Shown: in pieces, positions 20,384 to 30,926 of the stretch | Layout of the letters: the number at the start of each line of letters is the position of its first letter | How positions within the stretch are numbered: the first letter of the stretch is position 1 | NCBI GenBank assembly: GCA_946894095.1 | Contig: OX335647.2 | Span: forward strand, 10,000,001 to 10,064,000 | Source: Incurvaria masculella | Lineage: Eukaryota; Arthropoda; Insecta; Lepidoptera; Incurvariidae | Length of the DNA stretch: 64,000 bases | Reading direction: 5' to 3' | Position numbers and translations under genes: made by a program | The notes under the pieces: model-generated | What the model saw: only the letters and a program-made list of their open reading frames with translations | What the model was told of the DNA's origin: nothing | Database searches by the model: none

Positions 20384-20933
20384 TTAAGGTGGCCCAAGCC
20401 GGCGGGCCTAACTCATTCGCGGGCACGGTACAAAACCGTGCTGTTGCGCTCTGGGACCTTCTCTGTTTCAAAGAATAAGACAGGTTCCGTGATGAGGAAG
20501 ATGAAACATGTCCACAAAAAAGACAATGTGCATAGTGTATGATTTGGTAAGATTTACGAAAATTTTAATTTCAAAACGACTTATAGCTTAAAGTAAACCA
20601 CGACCGCTGTAGTCAAAAATCTAACAAAAACCAAATAGATTATACATCTTGATTAAGTAAGCTATGTCTGATGACTAATCTTTTTAAGATGTTCTTACTT
20701 TATCATTGCGTAATCCACCTCCAAAGTTATTGTATAAAACGCGCAAAAAATTCAAACTTTCGGACCTTATAATTTAGAAACCAAACACAATTTGACAATG
20801 CCAGTGGTCATGAGACATCTAGTTCTATCAAATAAAGTTATTTTGAGCAAAATTTTGGATTTCTGACAAGAAATATGGGCGTGATCTTCTTTCCCCTTTT
20901 GTATGGGGAGATGAGCGGGATGGGCCACCTTAA
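20384..20933 (+). mobile_element. TTAA-bounded non-autonomous DNA transposon, copy 3 (550 bp)
   Basis: TTAAGGTGGCCCAAGCCGGC at the left; GATGGGCCACCTTAA at the right. Contains a short minus-strand ORF that is only the common interior sequence. Confidence 0.93.
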
Positions 20934-23735
20934 TCTGAGATGGCCAAATAGTATATAAAAATAGGGGTAAATGGGGGAATAACAGCATTTATGGAAAACA
21001 ATACATTTTCGAAATAATTCAACGGTTTCTAGCGCAGGCGAAGCCGCTGGCAAAAGCTAGTGATTTATAAAAAGAAGTAAGTATGAAAACTTCGTGGATA
21101 TTTCACCCAAAATCAGATTGAATACTCATTTCATGACACGACATTGGTAACTTATACATGTGTGTTTTTAACACGTACTCAATTATTTCAACGAGTTGAG
21201 TCGTGTACGTTTGCGTTTTTTAGATTTTCATTTTTATTTAATACTAGCTGAGGTACCCGTCTCCGCTCGGGTCAATGTCGTTTTGGACTAATGTTGGGCT
21301 GAATTATTTCCTCGATATTATATGAGTTCCCCTATTGCACCACCTTCAAGTTTAATTTTCGCCACAAAAGGTTGCCTACGTCCTTCTCCAAGGTCCAGAC
21401 TATCTCTAACCGAAATTCATCAAAATTGACTGACAAACACAATTACTTTCGCATTTATAATATTAGTATGGACGAACAATACAAAAACCTTAACGAATTA
21501 AAACCTCCCAATAGTGCAAGACTAGGTCACCCACATTCTAGTAATTTGACAAAACGTCAATCTGCGTGAAACTACAATTTGGTAAATTTATGAATGGCGG
21601 GAAAATATCTGATTCTGACAGGGACAAACCTATATCGTTGGAAAGAGGGGATATAATCATTACAAAAAATATCCAAGTTTTTTTTCTTCGTGGCCTCTGT
21701 ATCAATAGAAGAGACAGAGTTACTAGAAGAAAATCATTTACGCCGTATTGTCTGTGGCGGCTATTTTGAAATAATTCTGTTCCTTGGCAGCTATATTTCC
21801 GAACTATTTTAATTCATGTAAAAAAATACAGTGAAAAATTTTATGCTGACATGTTTTATGATTGCAAATATACTTACTGGCTATCATTAAAAAAATTATT
21901 TGCTTGAATACTAGTACTGTTTTTTTACTTACTGAGTTAAGTAATATTTTACTTATGACATTTGTACCATCGACGACATAAGTCCAGTAGCACCCACGGT
22001 CGAGTTTGTTTTGCACATGTGGCGTGCCCCTTCCCCCACCGACCGGTTTTCAGTCGGGGCGTTCTACCGCAAGCCGCGCGGGCGCCGGGCGGTGCGATCC
22101 CCTCCTCCCACTTCACCTCCGCGCGATGCGAGCGCTTTATAGCAATCGCGTTTGAAGGTGCTACTGGACTTTTGAATGCGACTATACCAATGACTGTACA
22201 TATGACTAAACAAAATAATGTCTTATAAAATGCGACTTCGAAAACTAGAGCACAAAAAATATTTATATTATTTTTACGACCACAGAAACAAAACGTAAAA
22301 GTAAAGACAGTACCACAGCGAAAACAGCGTACAGAAACGAGTTATTTTTTCAAACATGTTAGCTATAATCAAAAATAAAATTTGCTCAAAAATTTTTTTA
22401 AATTATTTTATCTGTGACGTAACTTTAGTATAATATCAAATTATAGCTGAAATCATGCCAGAAACTATAGCACACTTGTAAAGTTTCTGTTCAACATTAT
22501 CAAGAAATATTTATTTAACCCCAAATGGAATACACATCGGGTAAAAATACAAACGCGCAAACACACCCAATTAATATTCATTACGTTAAAATGGGTTGTA
22601 AGATTATTATTGTTACACATCCTCTTTGAGTTCAAAATATAATTCAATCAAAAATGTGAATTAAACCTAATATTTAAAATCATAAGATATTTAAGTCTGT
22701 CACCAACCAATCATATTAAAATTAAAATAATCAAAGTTTTAAAATACTTACCAGCTTCAACTGCTCTCTTAACAAAAATAATGGCTACAATTTCAAAGTT
22801 TCTTGCTGAAAATCAAACCTAACGATTAGTGTTTTAGAGTTTATATTCTTGTTTTCTACCTTCTTTACCTAACGCACTATTTTTATTTATTTTCTACTTC
22901 TAATAATGAGGTTTTTGTTTATGATAATATTTTTTTTTTTATATAAACATATTTACTGTATCCAGACTAAAACTAGATACATTTTGTTTATATGTACAGC
23001 CAAGTATTTTCATTTAATTTCACAGAAGTAGAAAACATCGATTTCTCTTTTCAATTTCACGACTTAAAAATACATAACTTACCATACGAGTGTCTCAATA
23101 AAGCAGTTGTATTTAATGTAATTTATTATACGTAAGCGAACACCAACTTATTTTCCATAAGTGCACAATCTTAGAATATGTTTGCAAATTTAGTTAAGTA
23201 TTGATTATTAGATGTCACAACTAAATTGTATACTTATCTAAAAAATGTGTTTCCGGTGACGGAATGAAGAATCATGAGTAATTATAAAAATTAAAACCGA
23301 TATTTAAATAAAAACATATTTGAAATGATAAACGTAACTTATTATTTACTAGCAGAAGTACCCGGCTACTGAGAACTTCCCTTCCCTTCATTGCTATTTA
23401 ATATATCACTGGCCCAAGGGATGTTCCCATCAAAATTGAAATAAACTTTCTTGATCCCAATTCATAAGAACGGACCTAAACACAAAGTCAAACATTTTAG
23501 ACCGGTGGCAATATTATCAGCATTATCACATTGTTCGAGCGCGTCGTATACGACCGGTTTATTCTCTGATTTCTTTTAATATTACCGCAGCCTAGCATTG
23601 TTTCTTGCATCGCCGGACAGTAATATCCAATGATATTTTAAGTAGATATCTGATATCTTTATATATCTATGGTAATATCTAACCTTGCAGTTTTTTATCT
23701 TTTGACAAAGACGATGGATTAGAGAAGAGATTAGA
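20934..23735. other. AT-rich intergenic stretch
   Basis: No gene recognised. At 21244-21300 and 23350-23400 there are ACTAGCTGAGGTACCCG and ACTAGCAGAAGTACCCGGCT starts, a dispersed family also seen at 28550-28700. A GC-rich patch lies at 22010-22140 (see separate entry). Confidence 0.5.
22010..22140. promoter_or_regulatory. Isolated GC-rich, CpG-rich patch
   Basis: About 130 bp of high GC in very AT-rich DNA. No convincing splice-bounded frame. It could be a promoter/5' exon of an unseen transcript or a GC-rich repeat; the evidence is base composition only. Confidence 0.2.
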
Positions 23736-23778
23736 GTAGACATCCTATATAGGTAGATATCCTATATAGGATGTCTAC
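23736..23778. repeat. Perfect palindrome, 18-bp arms
   Basis: GTAGACATCCTATATAGG, 7-bp loop, then its exact reverse complement. It can form a hairpin or cruciform. It stands at the left edge of a possible inverted-repeat element (see findings). Confidence 0.9.
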
Positions 23779-25059
23779 TTGTATTACCAACGGTGTACCG
23801 ACAACGCGAAGTGTTTGGATCGTATTTATCACGACATCCTCATTCGGGTGTTGAGTGAGCTCGATGTCCATGGCGATCTCTGTAGCCCTACCATGAGTTT
23901 TGGTGATGTTCACTTCGACCAACGTTAACGAAATTTTTGTATGGGGAAAATTGGAGCGCCTCTAGCGTACGATCTTGTTACTAAAAACGGCACTACGAGT
24001 TCATATTCACGCTCGTTGTCGAGCATCACGAACGTTATCGAACGACGACGCGATACGGTTGTATGAAAAACGGTACCATGAGTGTACATTTTGACAGTTC
24101 AACGTGATCACTTCGATAACGTTATTCGAATTTCATTTCACTAGTCATATCTTGGGTGAAAGGACGATCGAACACACATTTTAGTGCCAAGGATGAAAAA
24201 CCAAGCGTATTTCATGTCAATTTCTGAATTCAATATTATGTTAGCAACTTAATAACTACAACTCTACGTAAAAAAATACTATTCGAAATATTGTTTTAAC
24301 GGTTTATTTTATTTATAAACGTTTCTTCAAACCTGTTTCAGGAATTAATTTATTTTTAAAAATTTAATTTATGTAGGTGTATTTCCTCAATACATATTTT
24401 TTTATGCAAAGAAAATAAAGCATTCAAAACATAATCTGTATCGGTAATCTATAAGAAAAATAAAACAACTTTAATTGCATCCAAGAAAACCAAAGTCAAA
24501 CATTGACGAAACATTTGCGCGAAATGGGTAACTAGGTATATGATGTTATTTACAGACAAATGGTACGCCCTATGAGTCACGCTTATTGTCTCGCGCCGCC
24601 CGCCGCCGCCGGCAAAGTATCGGTCAACAAATATCGTTACAAAATATCGGCTGCCAACAATCGACGGTTTGTGGTATGTTTTTACTAGTAAACTTAGGAA
24701 ATTTATACTCAATTTATAATAGTGCGGTCCTATTTTATCTCATGCGAAAGAAGATACGGACACTGTTAATCACGGCCTACTCACTATCTTCCATTATTTC
24801 TTGTCTCTGGTCGAACGCAACGTTCATCGAGCGTTCGATAAGCGATCCGTCGGTGAATAAAGCAACCCATGGTAGCGACTGTAACGCTGTTCGATCTCGT
24901 TCGTGAACATTCGATGATATTTTTCGTTCGTTCGATAGAAAACTCATGGTAGGGCTACTGAGGTGTTTGGACGTTACGTTAGAATACGTTCGCAACCACA
25001 GACTAAATAGAGGATGTCGCTACTAGTTAAAATGGGTGCTTTTAAATTTAATTTGGTAC

Positions 25060-25327
25060 AAATTCCCTCAGTAGTGTCCCAAGGCTCAGACCAGGGCCCA
25101 TTGTTGTTCAATGCTAATCTTTATGATATTGAAAAATATTTCATGTTTGTACTATTTCTTGTTGTACCTAACCTACGCTGATGACAAAAAACACAACTCA
25201 TGTACAACGCTTAAAACGAATACAGCAAAAATTCATCAAGCAATTAAATTTCCGACAACATCTAATATTCGATAGTTACACCGAAGCCGCGACGTACCAT
25301 GGACTGCAGTCTTTAGAGGAGAGGCGC
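25060..25327 (+). pseudogene. LINE reverse transcriptase relic, interrupted by transposon copy 4
   Basis: VSQGSDQGPLLFNANLYDIE resembles the RT motif PQGSxLGPLLFNIFINDI. It is followed, after a deletion, by HVQRLKRIQQKFIKQLNFRQ and TYHGLQSLEERRL, the typical C-terminal part of jockey/CR1-like RT. The frame runs into the TTAA transposon at 25328, which makes a false longer ORF. Confidence 0.8.
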
Positions 25328-25877
25328 TTAAGGTGGCCCAACCCGGCGGCCTCAACTCATTTGCGGGCACGGTACAAAACCGTGCTGTTGCGCTCTGGGA
25401 CCTTCTCTGTTTCTAAGAATAAGACAGGCTCCGTTATGAGGAAGATGCAACCTGTCCACAAAAAAGACAATGTGCATAGTGTATGATTTGGTAAGATTTA
25501 CGAAAATTTTAATTTCAAAACGACTTATAGCTAACAGTAAACCACGACCGCTGTAGTCAAAAATCTAACAAAAACCAAATCGATTATAAATCTTGATTAA
25601 ATAAGCTATGTCTGATGACTAATCTTTTTAAGATGTTCTTACTTTATCATTGCGTAATCCAACTCCAAAGTTATTGTATAAAACGCGCGAAAAATCCGAA
25701 CTTTCGGACGTTATAACTTGGAAACCAAACACAATTTTACAATGCCAATGGTCATCAGACATCTAGTTCAATCAAATAAAGCTATATTGAGCAAAATTTT
25801 GGATCTCTGACAAGAAATATAGGCGTGATCTTCTTTCCCCTTTTGTATGGGGAAATGAGCGGGTTGGGCCACCTTAA
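25328..25877 (+). mobile_element. TTAA-bounded non-autonomous DNA transposon, copy 4 (550 bp)
   Basis: TTAAGGTGGCCCAACCCGGC at the left; GGTTGGGCCACCTTAA at the right. Shares private variants with copy 6 (GGCGGCCTCAACTC, TTTCTAAGAATAAG, GCAACCTGTCCAC), so the two form a recent subfamily. Confidence 0.93.
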
Positions 25878-26902
25878 TAGTTAATGTCATGTTTATATTT
25901 AACATTTTAAAGAATAATTTTGACTGCGCTGATGTTCATCGCTGCAATTTGTTTTTGTGACGCTCCGGTTCGCACTCGTCAACCGCGATTATTTGTTATA
26001 CCGAGATGCAATTACAATTATGCATCCCATTCTGTAACAACAGTTGTATTGCACTTACAAATATATATGTATTACATGAGCATATATGTGTTTAACATAA
26101 AGAAATTGTATTTTTTTAAATAAGTAAAATTTTTTTTAGCAATAGTGAAGAGTGAACTACTTATATTCTCATCCCCACCTCTTTTATATTCATTAATATC
26201 CAAATACATCCACCATCCATACCTTCCCCATAACACACTGACACACACCCTCTCTCACACACTCCCATCACGCACGCATGACTGACTTATGCCCGTTTCA
26301 CCACCTGCGGCTACAAAAATCCCAAAGTTACCTTTCATAAATGTGCAATGTAGCCGAAAGTTAACTATCGTATTTTAGGTAGCTAGAGGTGGTGAAAACA
26401 GGAATTACTTAGATTTAGTAATTGCCGGTCTCAAGTTCACCTAATAGACAAGAAGTTGTGAATGCACTGTACCTTAATTAACGTTAGTGAATGGTACTCC
26501 AACTTAACGGCAGGCGCGTTGGGATTTGTCGAATGAAGTCACGTGATTGCGGCACGATCTTGTAGGCAATTTTGAAATCTTTCGGTAAACGATTCTTGGC
26601 GATTCTTGGAGACGGTTCTTGGTCATTTATTGTCGGATTTGGATATTTTTTTTTCACGGTTTACCCTGGTTTTTTACTCTTATCAATCTACATACTCAAC
26701 ATAAAACGTGATTGATCCTCATTGATCGAATTCTCTCGTTTCATTTTTTACACTTTACTCCGGTAATCTCTGTGCACGCCGTCAGCGTAATTCGGACCAT
26801 GCCCATAATGTCAAGTGTCAATTCTATTTCTGTTCTGTGGTCATTGATGTCTTTCATAATCGTTTTTCGGTCTTCTGCTGTGAGTGAATAAAATATTTTC
26901 AG
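25878..26902. other. Intergenic stretch upstream of NDUFB11
   Basis: No repeat or exon clearly identified. The 26500-26900 part is the likely promoter and 5' UTR region of NDUFB11; no core-promoter motif stands out. Confidence 0.45.
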
Positions 26903-26923
26903 GGTTCGACAGATTGGTCGGAC

Positions 26924-27355
26924 ATGGCGTCGCTCCTCCGCCCTCGCCAACTGAACATGCTGCAGCGCTGCGTGCTTAACCAACTGGCCCGAAGCCGCAA
27001 TATCTCCACGTCGAAGAAGAACAGCGACACTGCAGCGGCAGCGTGTCCAGCCCCCAGCAAGACCGAGGAAAACTGGGTCAGCTACGGTTTCGACTTCAAA
27101 AGCAAGGAGGAAGACACCAATGTTCACAATGCGTCGTTCTTCTTTTCTGTGACTCTGGTCATCGTGTTCGGGGGCTTCTTGTGGACGTATTCCCCGGACG
27201 TGCACATACGCGATTGGGCACAACGGGAGGCCTTCCTGGAGCTGCGGAGGCGCGAGAAGGCCGGCCTGCCACCCATTTCGCCCAACTACATTGATGCGTC
27301 CCTTATGGTCCTGCCCAGTGACGAAGACCTGGAGGATGTCGAGATCATAATTTAA
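26924..27355 (+). CDS. NDUFB11: NADH dehydrogenase 1 beta subcomplex subunit 11, mitochondrial (complex I ESSS subunit)
   Basis: Single coding exon of 143 codons. The protein is an accessory subunit of respiratory complex I in the mitochondrial inner membrane; it has no catalytic role but is needed for membrane-arm assembly. Residues 1-30 are rich in Arg/Leu/Gln with no acidic residues, as expected for a mitochondrial presequence. Then come the family text ENWVSYGFD, one membrane helix around FFFSVTLVIVFGGFLWTY (about 72-90) and the conserved DWAQREAFLELRRRE, GLPPISPNYID and an acidic end. Length fits the family. A possible acceptor (ATTTTCAG ending at 26902) suggests a 5' UTR intron. A poly(A) signal AATAAA lies at 27460-27465. 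Confidence 0.95.
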   Translation: MASLLRPRQLNMLQRCVLNQLARSRNISTSKKNSDTAAAACPAPSKTEENWVSYGFDFKSKEEDTNVHNASFFFSVTLVIVFGGFLWTYSPDVHIRDWAQREAFLELRRREKAGLPPISPNYIDASLMVLPSDEDLEDVEIII

Positions 27356-27459
27356 TATTTTTCCTTTTACCAAATTAATATTACAACAGTGCATGTGCTG
27401 TCTATACGGTTGAAATGCACAACATTTGCAACCGTTGGAATAGATATTGTCAATCTGTA

Positions 27460-27465
27460 AATAAA
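27460..27465 (+). terminator. NDUFB11: Candidate poly(A) signal of NDUFB11
   Basis: AATAAA, 105 bp after the stop codon. Confidence 0.65.
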
Positions 27466-28549
27466 TTATGTCTAGGTTGTTTTGATGTTTCATTCATAGA
27501 TAACCTAAGCTTCGAATCCATGCTTATTCAAAAGAACAGCTGTCCACATAGCCTATATGCAAATAGTATTGGACATTTTTAGGGTCCTGTCCAGAACTCT
27601 AAATCTTTAATCCAGTCGCAAAAAGCAAAAAAAAAGGGTGTTAGTTGTCTCGATCTGGTGTCTGTCGTACATACACGTTTTGTCCAAAAATCCGGAAAAT
27701 ATAGGTAAGCTTATGCAGTTGTGTACCAACTAATAATTACTTTTACACCAACATACTTCTTGAGAAAAAGCCGGTTTTCTGAAATACTATTTTATGAAAT
27801 AATATTTCGGAAAAAAAAAACATACAGACGAATTGATAACCTCCTCCTTTTTTGAAGTCGGTTAAAAACTATTGACACGGTCAGAGAACTTCAGATAAAC
27901 ACGCTTTAGCACACGCCGTGTCCGTGAAGTGAGTGAAATTTGAAATGGTTGTGTACGCTTATATTGCTGCAATCTCTGCAAATAGTTCTGTTCAGATCAA
28001 CCAGTGAAACACAGTACCCAACGCAACTGATTACATATGTATAACTGCGCGCTCTGAATTGATATTTTGAGCAAGATAGCATGCGATTCGCAATTAGCAG
28101 CCGCCATTTCTAAATCGTATATTGAACCGGGCTATAGTCACAGTATTCTCAAAGAAATTAATTGCCTCACAATACCTTTACCACAGGAACTGAACATGAA
28201 GTGTGGAGGAGTCCAAAAAGGCTGCTGCGCTTTGTGGAAGAGCTTGGCTGGCTGACGTGACAGCTGGTAGAGCTTCTTGACACGTACAATGGATGTATTG
28301 CCATCTAAGTGGGGAAACAAGCCCGAAGCACAACAACAACAGGATCCGTGCTCGCGCGATGTGAAATGTTTTTTTAGGAAATCTTTACGATTTCTCTAGT
28401 TTTCCTTAAACTATCTTTGTATACCCATAAAATATCCTTTTTTCTGGTAAATATTCTTTGATGATAAACTTTTGAATACATTTTCTCTCATCAGTCAGTT
28501 GACTCGTGTCTTAACATTCTCAGCCTATGGTTTTAATTATATATCACTA
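27466..28549. other. Intergenic stretch after NDUFB11
   Basis: Nothing coding recognised. TTTTTAGGGTCCTG at 27576 is a possible scrap of the CCGT-type repeat. Confidence 0.45.
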
Positions 28550-28740
28550 GCTGCCGTACCTGGCTCCGCTCGGGTTAGTGTCGGCTAAATTATTTCATGG
28601 ATAAAGTAGCTCACATGGCTGATCCATAATAGGGTCAAACTGGTCCAGGACAATGTATCCATCTACCAAATTTAATCAAGATCGTTCGAGATGAAATATC
28701 ATGATTTAATGAGAAACATCCAATAATTCCCATTTAGAGC
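28550..28740 (+). repeat. Dispersed 'ACTAGCTGCCGTACCTGGCTCCGCTCGGG' family copy
   Basis: CTAGCTGCCGTACCTGGCTC followed by CGCTCGGGTTAGTGTCGG, then TTTAATCAAGATCGTTCGAG. The start recurs at 21244 and 23350. This type of text (ACTAGCTG..CCCG..TTCGCTCGG) is common at ends of lepidopteran LINE-derived repeats; the class is inferred. Confidence 0.55.
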
Positions 28741-29099
28741 TTCGTTGACATTTGGTGGCTATTTAAAAAAAAAGCATTTGCCGCCAGAACCTTTCTGCAC
28801 TTGCACTGCAACATTGTTTACCTAGTAAGTAAGTAACGTGTAATGTAGGTAAGTTTTGCGTGGACTCCAACCCACAGCTAGCCTCAACATCGATAACAGT
28901 AACCCATCTCGAACCTGACTGCTCCCAGAGATCCTATACATTGATAAAATACGCACATAAATCGGGTTATTGGTTCGCTAGTTATAAGAATTTAACACTC
29001 TCTGCTCACCCTTCTGGTAATGAAGCGTTATATTATGTAGCCTATAAGTTTTGAGTACAATCAGGCTAGACGTAGATACAATCCGCATCTAAATCGAGT

Positions 29100-29320
29100 A
29101 ATTGGTTCTCAAGGATTTTGCCAAGTAGTCCTAAAGTTGCGGGAAATACCAAGCTGTACCCGCCCCCCCCTCCCCGCACCCGCCCCCGTCGCACCGCCCG
29201 CCCGCCCCAGCCGCCGCTCCAGCCGCCGCCCCCGGCCCCGCTCCCCCTGGTGTGAAGTAGTGCTACCGGCATCGTTTTCGCAGCCCCGTGAAAGTTCTAA
29301 AGCCCATGGGCACAATATCT
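29100..29320. repeat. C-rich low-complexity tract beside a LINE tail scrap
   Basis: 29160-29250 is almost pure C/G with CCCGCC and CCGCCGC runs. It is followed by GTGCTACCGGCATCGTTTTC GCAGCCCC and AAGCCCATGGGC, resembling the LINE tail at 14680-14730. The ORFs on both strands are low-complexity artefacts. Confidence 0.6.
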
Positions 29321-29399
29321 TTATAAATTGTAGCCTATGTGTTATTCTGATGTATAAGCTATATTATTGTAAAGTTTCATTAGAATCCATTCAGTAGTT

Positions 29400-30420
29400 T
29401 TTACGTGAAAGAGTAACAAACATCCATCCATCCATCCATTATTACAAACTTTCCCCTTTATAATATTTATTAGATTGACAGTTGGACCATATTGCGAATT
29501 TTTAAGTACAGAGATTTTTTTTAATGTATTCTGATAAATTAACTTTTATGGTTCGTAATTCGGATAGGCTTCCATGGGCCATGAAAAAAGTACAACACAT
29601 TTTGGTAAGAATAGTCCACTTTAATATCATTTTCCGGCTGTGACTCTGCATACACTGCTACTCAACGTACAAAGTTTACAATAACACTAACACTATTGCG
29701 CAGTTCAGCACCACCATTCCACAGTATAGCAGTATAGTTAAGAAGAGCAGTATAACGTCTCTGCCGTGTCCTTGAAACAATTACCTTTGTCTGTACGGCC
29801 CTCTTCGCGTCGCCGTCCGTATGGACTGCTGATCACTCGCGACAGATTGCTGCCTTCTCTTGTATCGAGAGGAACGGACAATTCGGGGCGCGTAGGTAGA
29901 AGCGGGGTTTCGCCCGTTTGTATGGGGACAATATACTGCTCCTCTTACTTATACTGTGTCCATTCCGTAAATAGTGAAATGTTTTACAGTATAAAATAAA
30001 AAGTTGATGAAATAGCTGGCTCCTTTCATAAACGTAGCAATACTGTCAACCCGTACAGAAAATCAATTTTTTTTTTCAGGAACTCACGGTAGACATTCAA
30101 TCACAGTTATTTTGTGTTTTTCTATTGTAAGTCTATAAAGCTTCAAGATTCAAAAATGACGATGAAATATATTAAATAATTTATAAACTGAACCAAAATG
30201 CTTCGTAATGAAAAGGCTCACACATCATTATTTATATTTTTTTTAATAGAGTGCCAACTAGTGCAAATAAGGCACATTAGTAAGCATTACATTCCTATTG
30301 AAGTGTAACTTACTGTAGATGGCAGTAAGATTTGTAACAATTATATTATGATGCCTACTTAAATCCTATAGGTACATTTACATTCATGAAATGGATAATG
30401 CATTTATGCACTAAAATAAA
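29400..30420. other. Intergenic stretch between NDUFB11 and GRASP
   Basis: Contains a short (CATC)n-like tract at 29424-29440. No gene seen; the ORF at 29766-29999 has no recognisable domain. Confidence 0.45.
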
Positions 30421-30423
30421 CAT

Positions 30424-30429
30424 TTTATT
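30424..30429 (-). terminator. GORASP2: Candidate poly(A) signal of GRASP
   Basis: TTTATT on the plus strand is AATAAA on the minus strand, 118 bp beyond the GRASP stop codon. Confidence 0.6.
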
Positions 30430-30546
30430 GTGTCCACAAAACATACACAAAAGCATATATTAAATCATGTACAGATAAAACTTAAAATATATCATTTCAG
30501 AAAATTAACATACGAAAATTTTAAATTTAAAAATAAAATTCCCATT

Positions 30547-30926
30547 TCAAGACAGGAGGTCCTGTCGAATGGACTGCTGCTGTATCTCGTGCATGGTCGC
30601 AGCCGGGAGGGTTGCGCTGACAGTAATAGGGGGCATCCCCGGAAGCGAGATGGGCGTCATTACAGGAATGCCACTGGGCGGGAGAGGAGCATCCGGGGAA
30701 GGCTGCATGGGCATTTGTGCAAAACTACTAACATCGAAGGTGGGTATTAGGGGCTGGGCTTGGGGGTCCGGATTGACTGGCGGCTGGCGGAAGTTTGGCA
30801 TCATTGGGATGTAGGGCTGCGGCTGGTTCATGGGGAGGCCGGGCAGGCTGGGGAGCGGTGCGGGGGGCTGCATACTGCTCACGGATGGTATGCTCCCGAG
30901 ATTTGTGAGTGCAGCATCTGCAAAGC
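30547..30926 (-). CDS. GORASP2: GRASP exon 5 (C-terminal tail)
   Basis: Acceptor TCTCTTTGCAG ending at 30927; codon A|GC gives Ser. Encodes a Pro/Met/Gln-rich tail ([17 protein letters not shown] and similar) ending [11 protein letters not shown] with stop at 30549-30547. Confidence 0.9.

Noticed and set aside
25181..25486. 101-codon ORF joining LINE and transposon sequence
   Set aside because: Chance fusion of a dead LINE frame with the TTAA transposon interior; the second half recurs as an ORF at 42641-42889, which is the same transposon.
26741..27493. Long minus-strand ORF (250 codons) over NDUFB11
   Set aside because: It is the antisense shadow of the clear plus-strand NDUFB11 coding exon; its translation has no recognisable domain.
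29066..29397. Gly- or Pro-rich ORFs on both strands
   Set aside because: Low-complexity C/G tract; overlapping frames on both strands open for the same reason.
30430..30814. Plus-strand ORFs over GRASP exon 5
   Set aside because: Antisense shadows of the Pro/Gln-rich GRASP tail.
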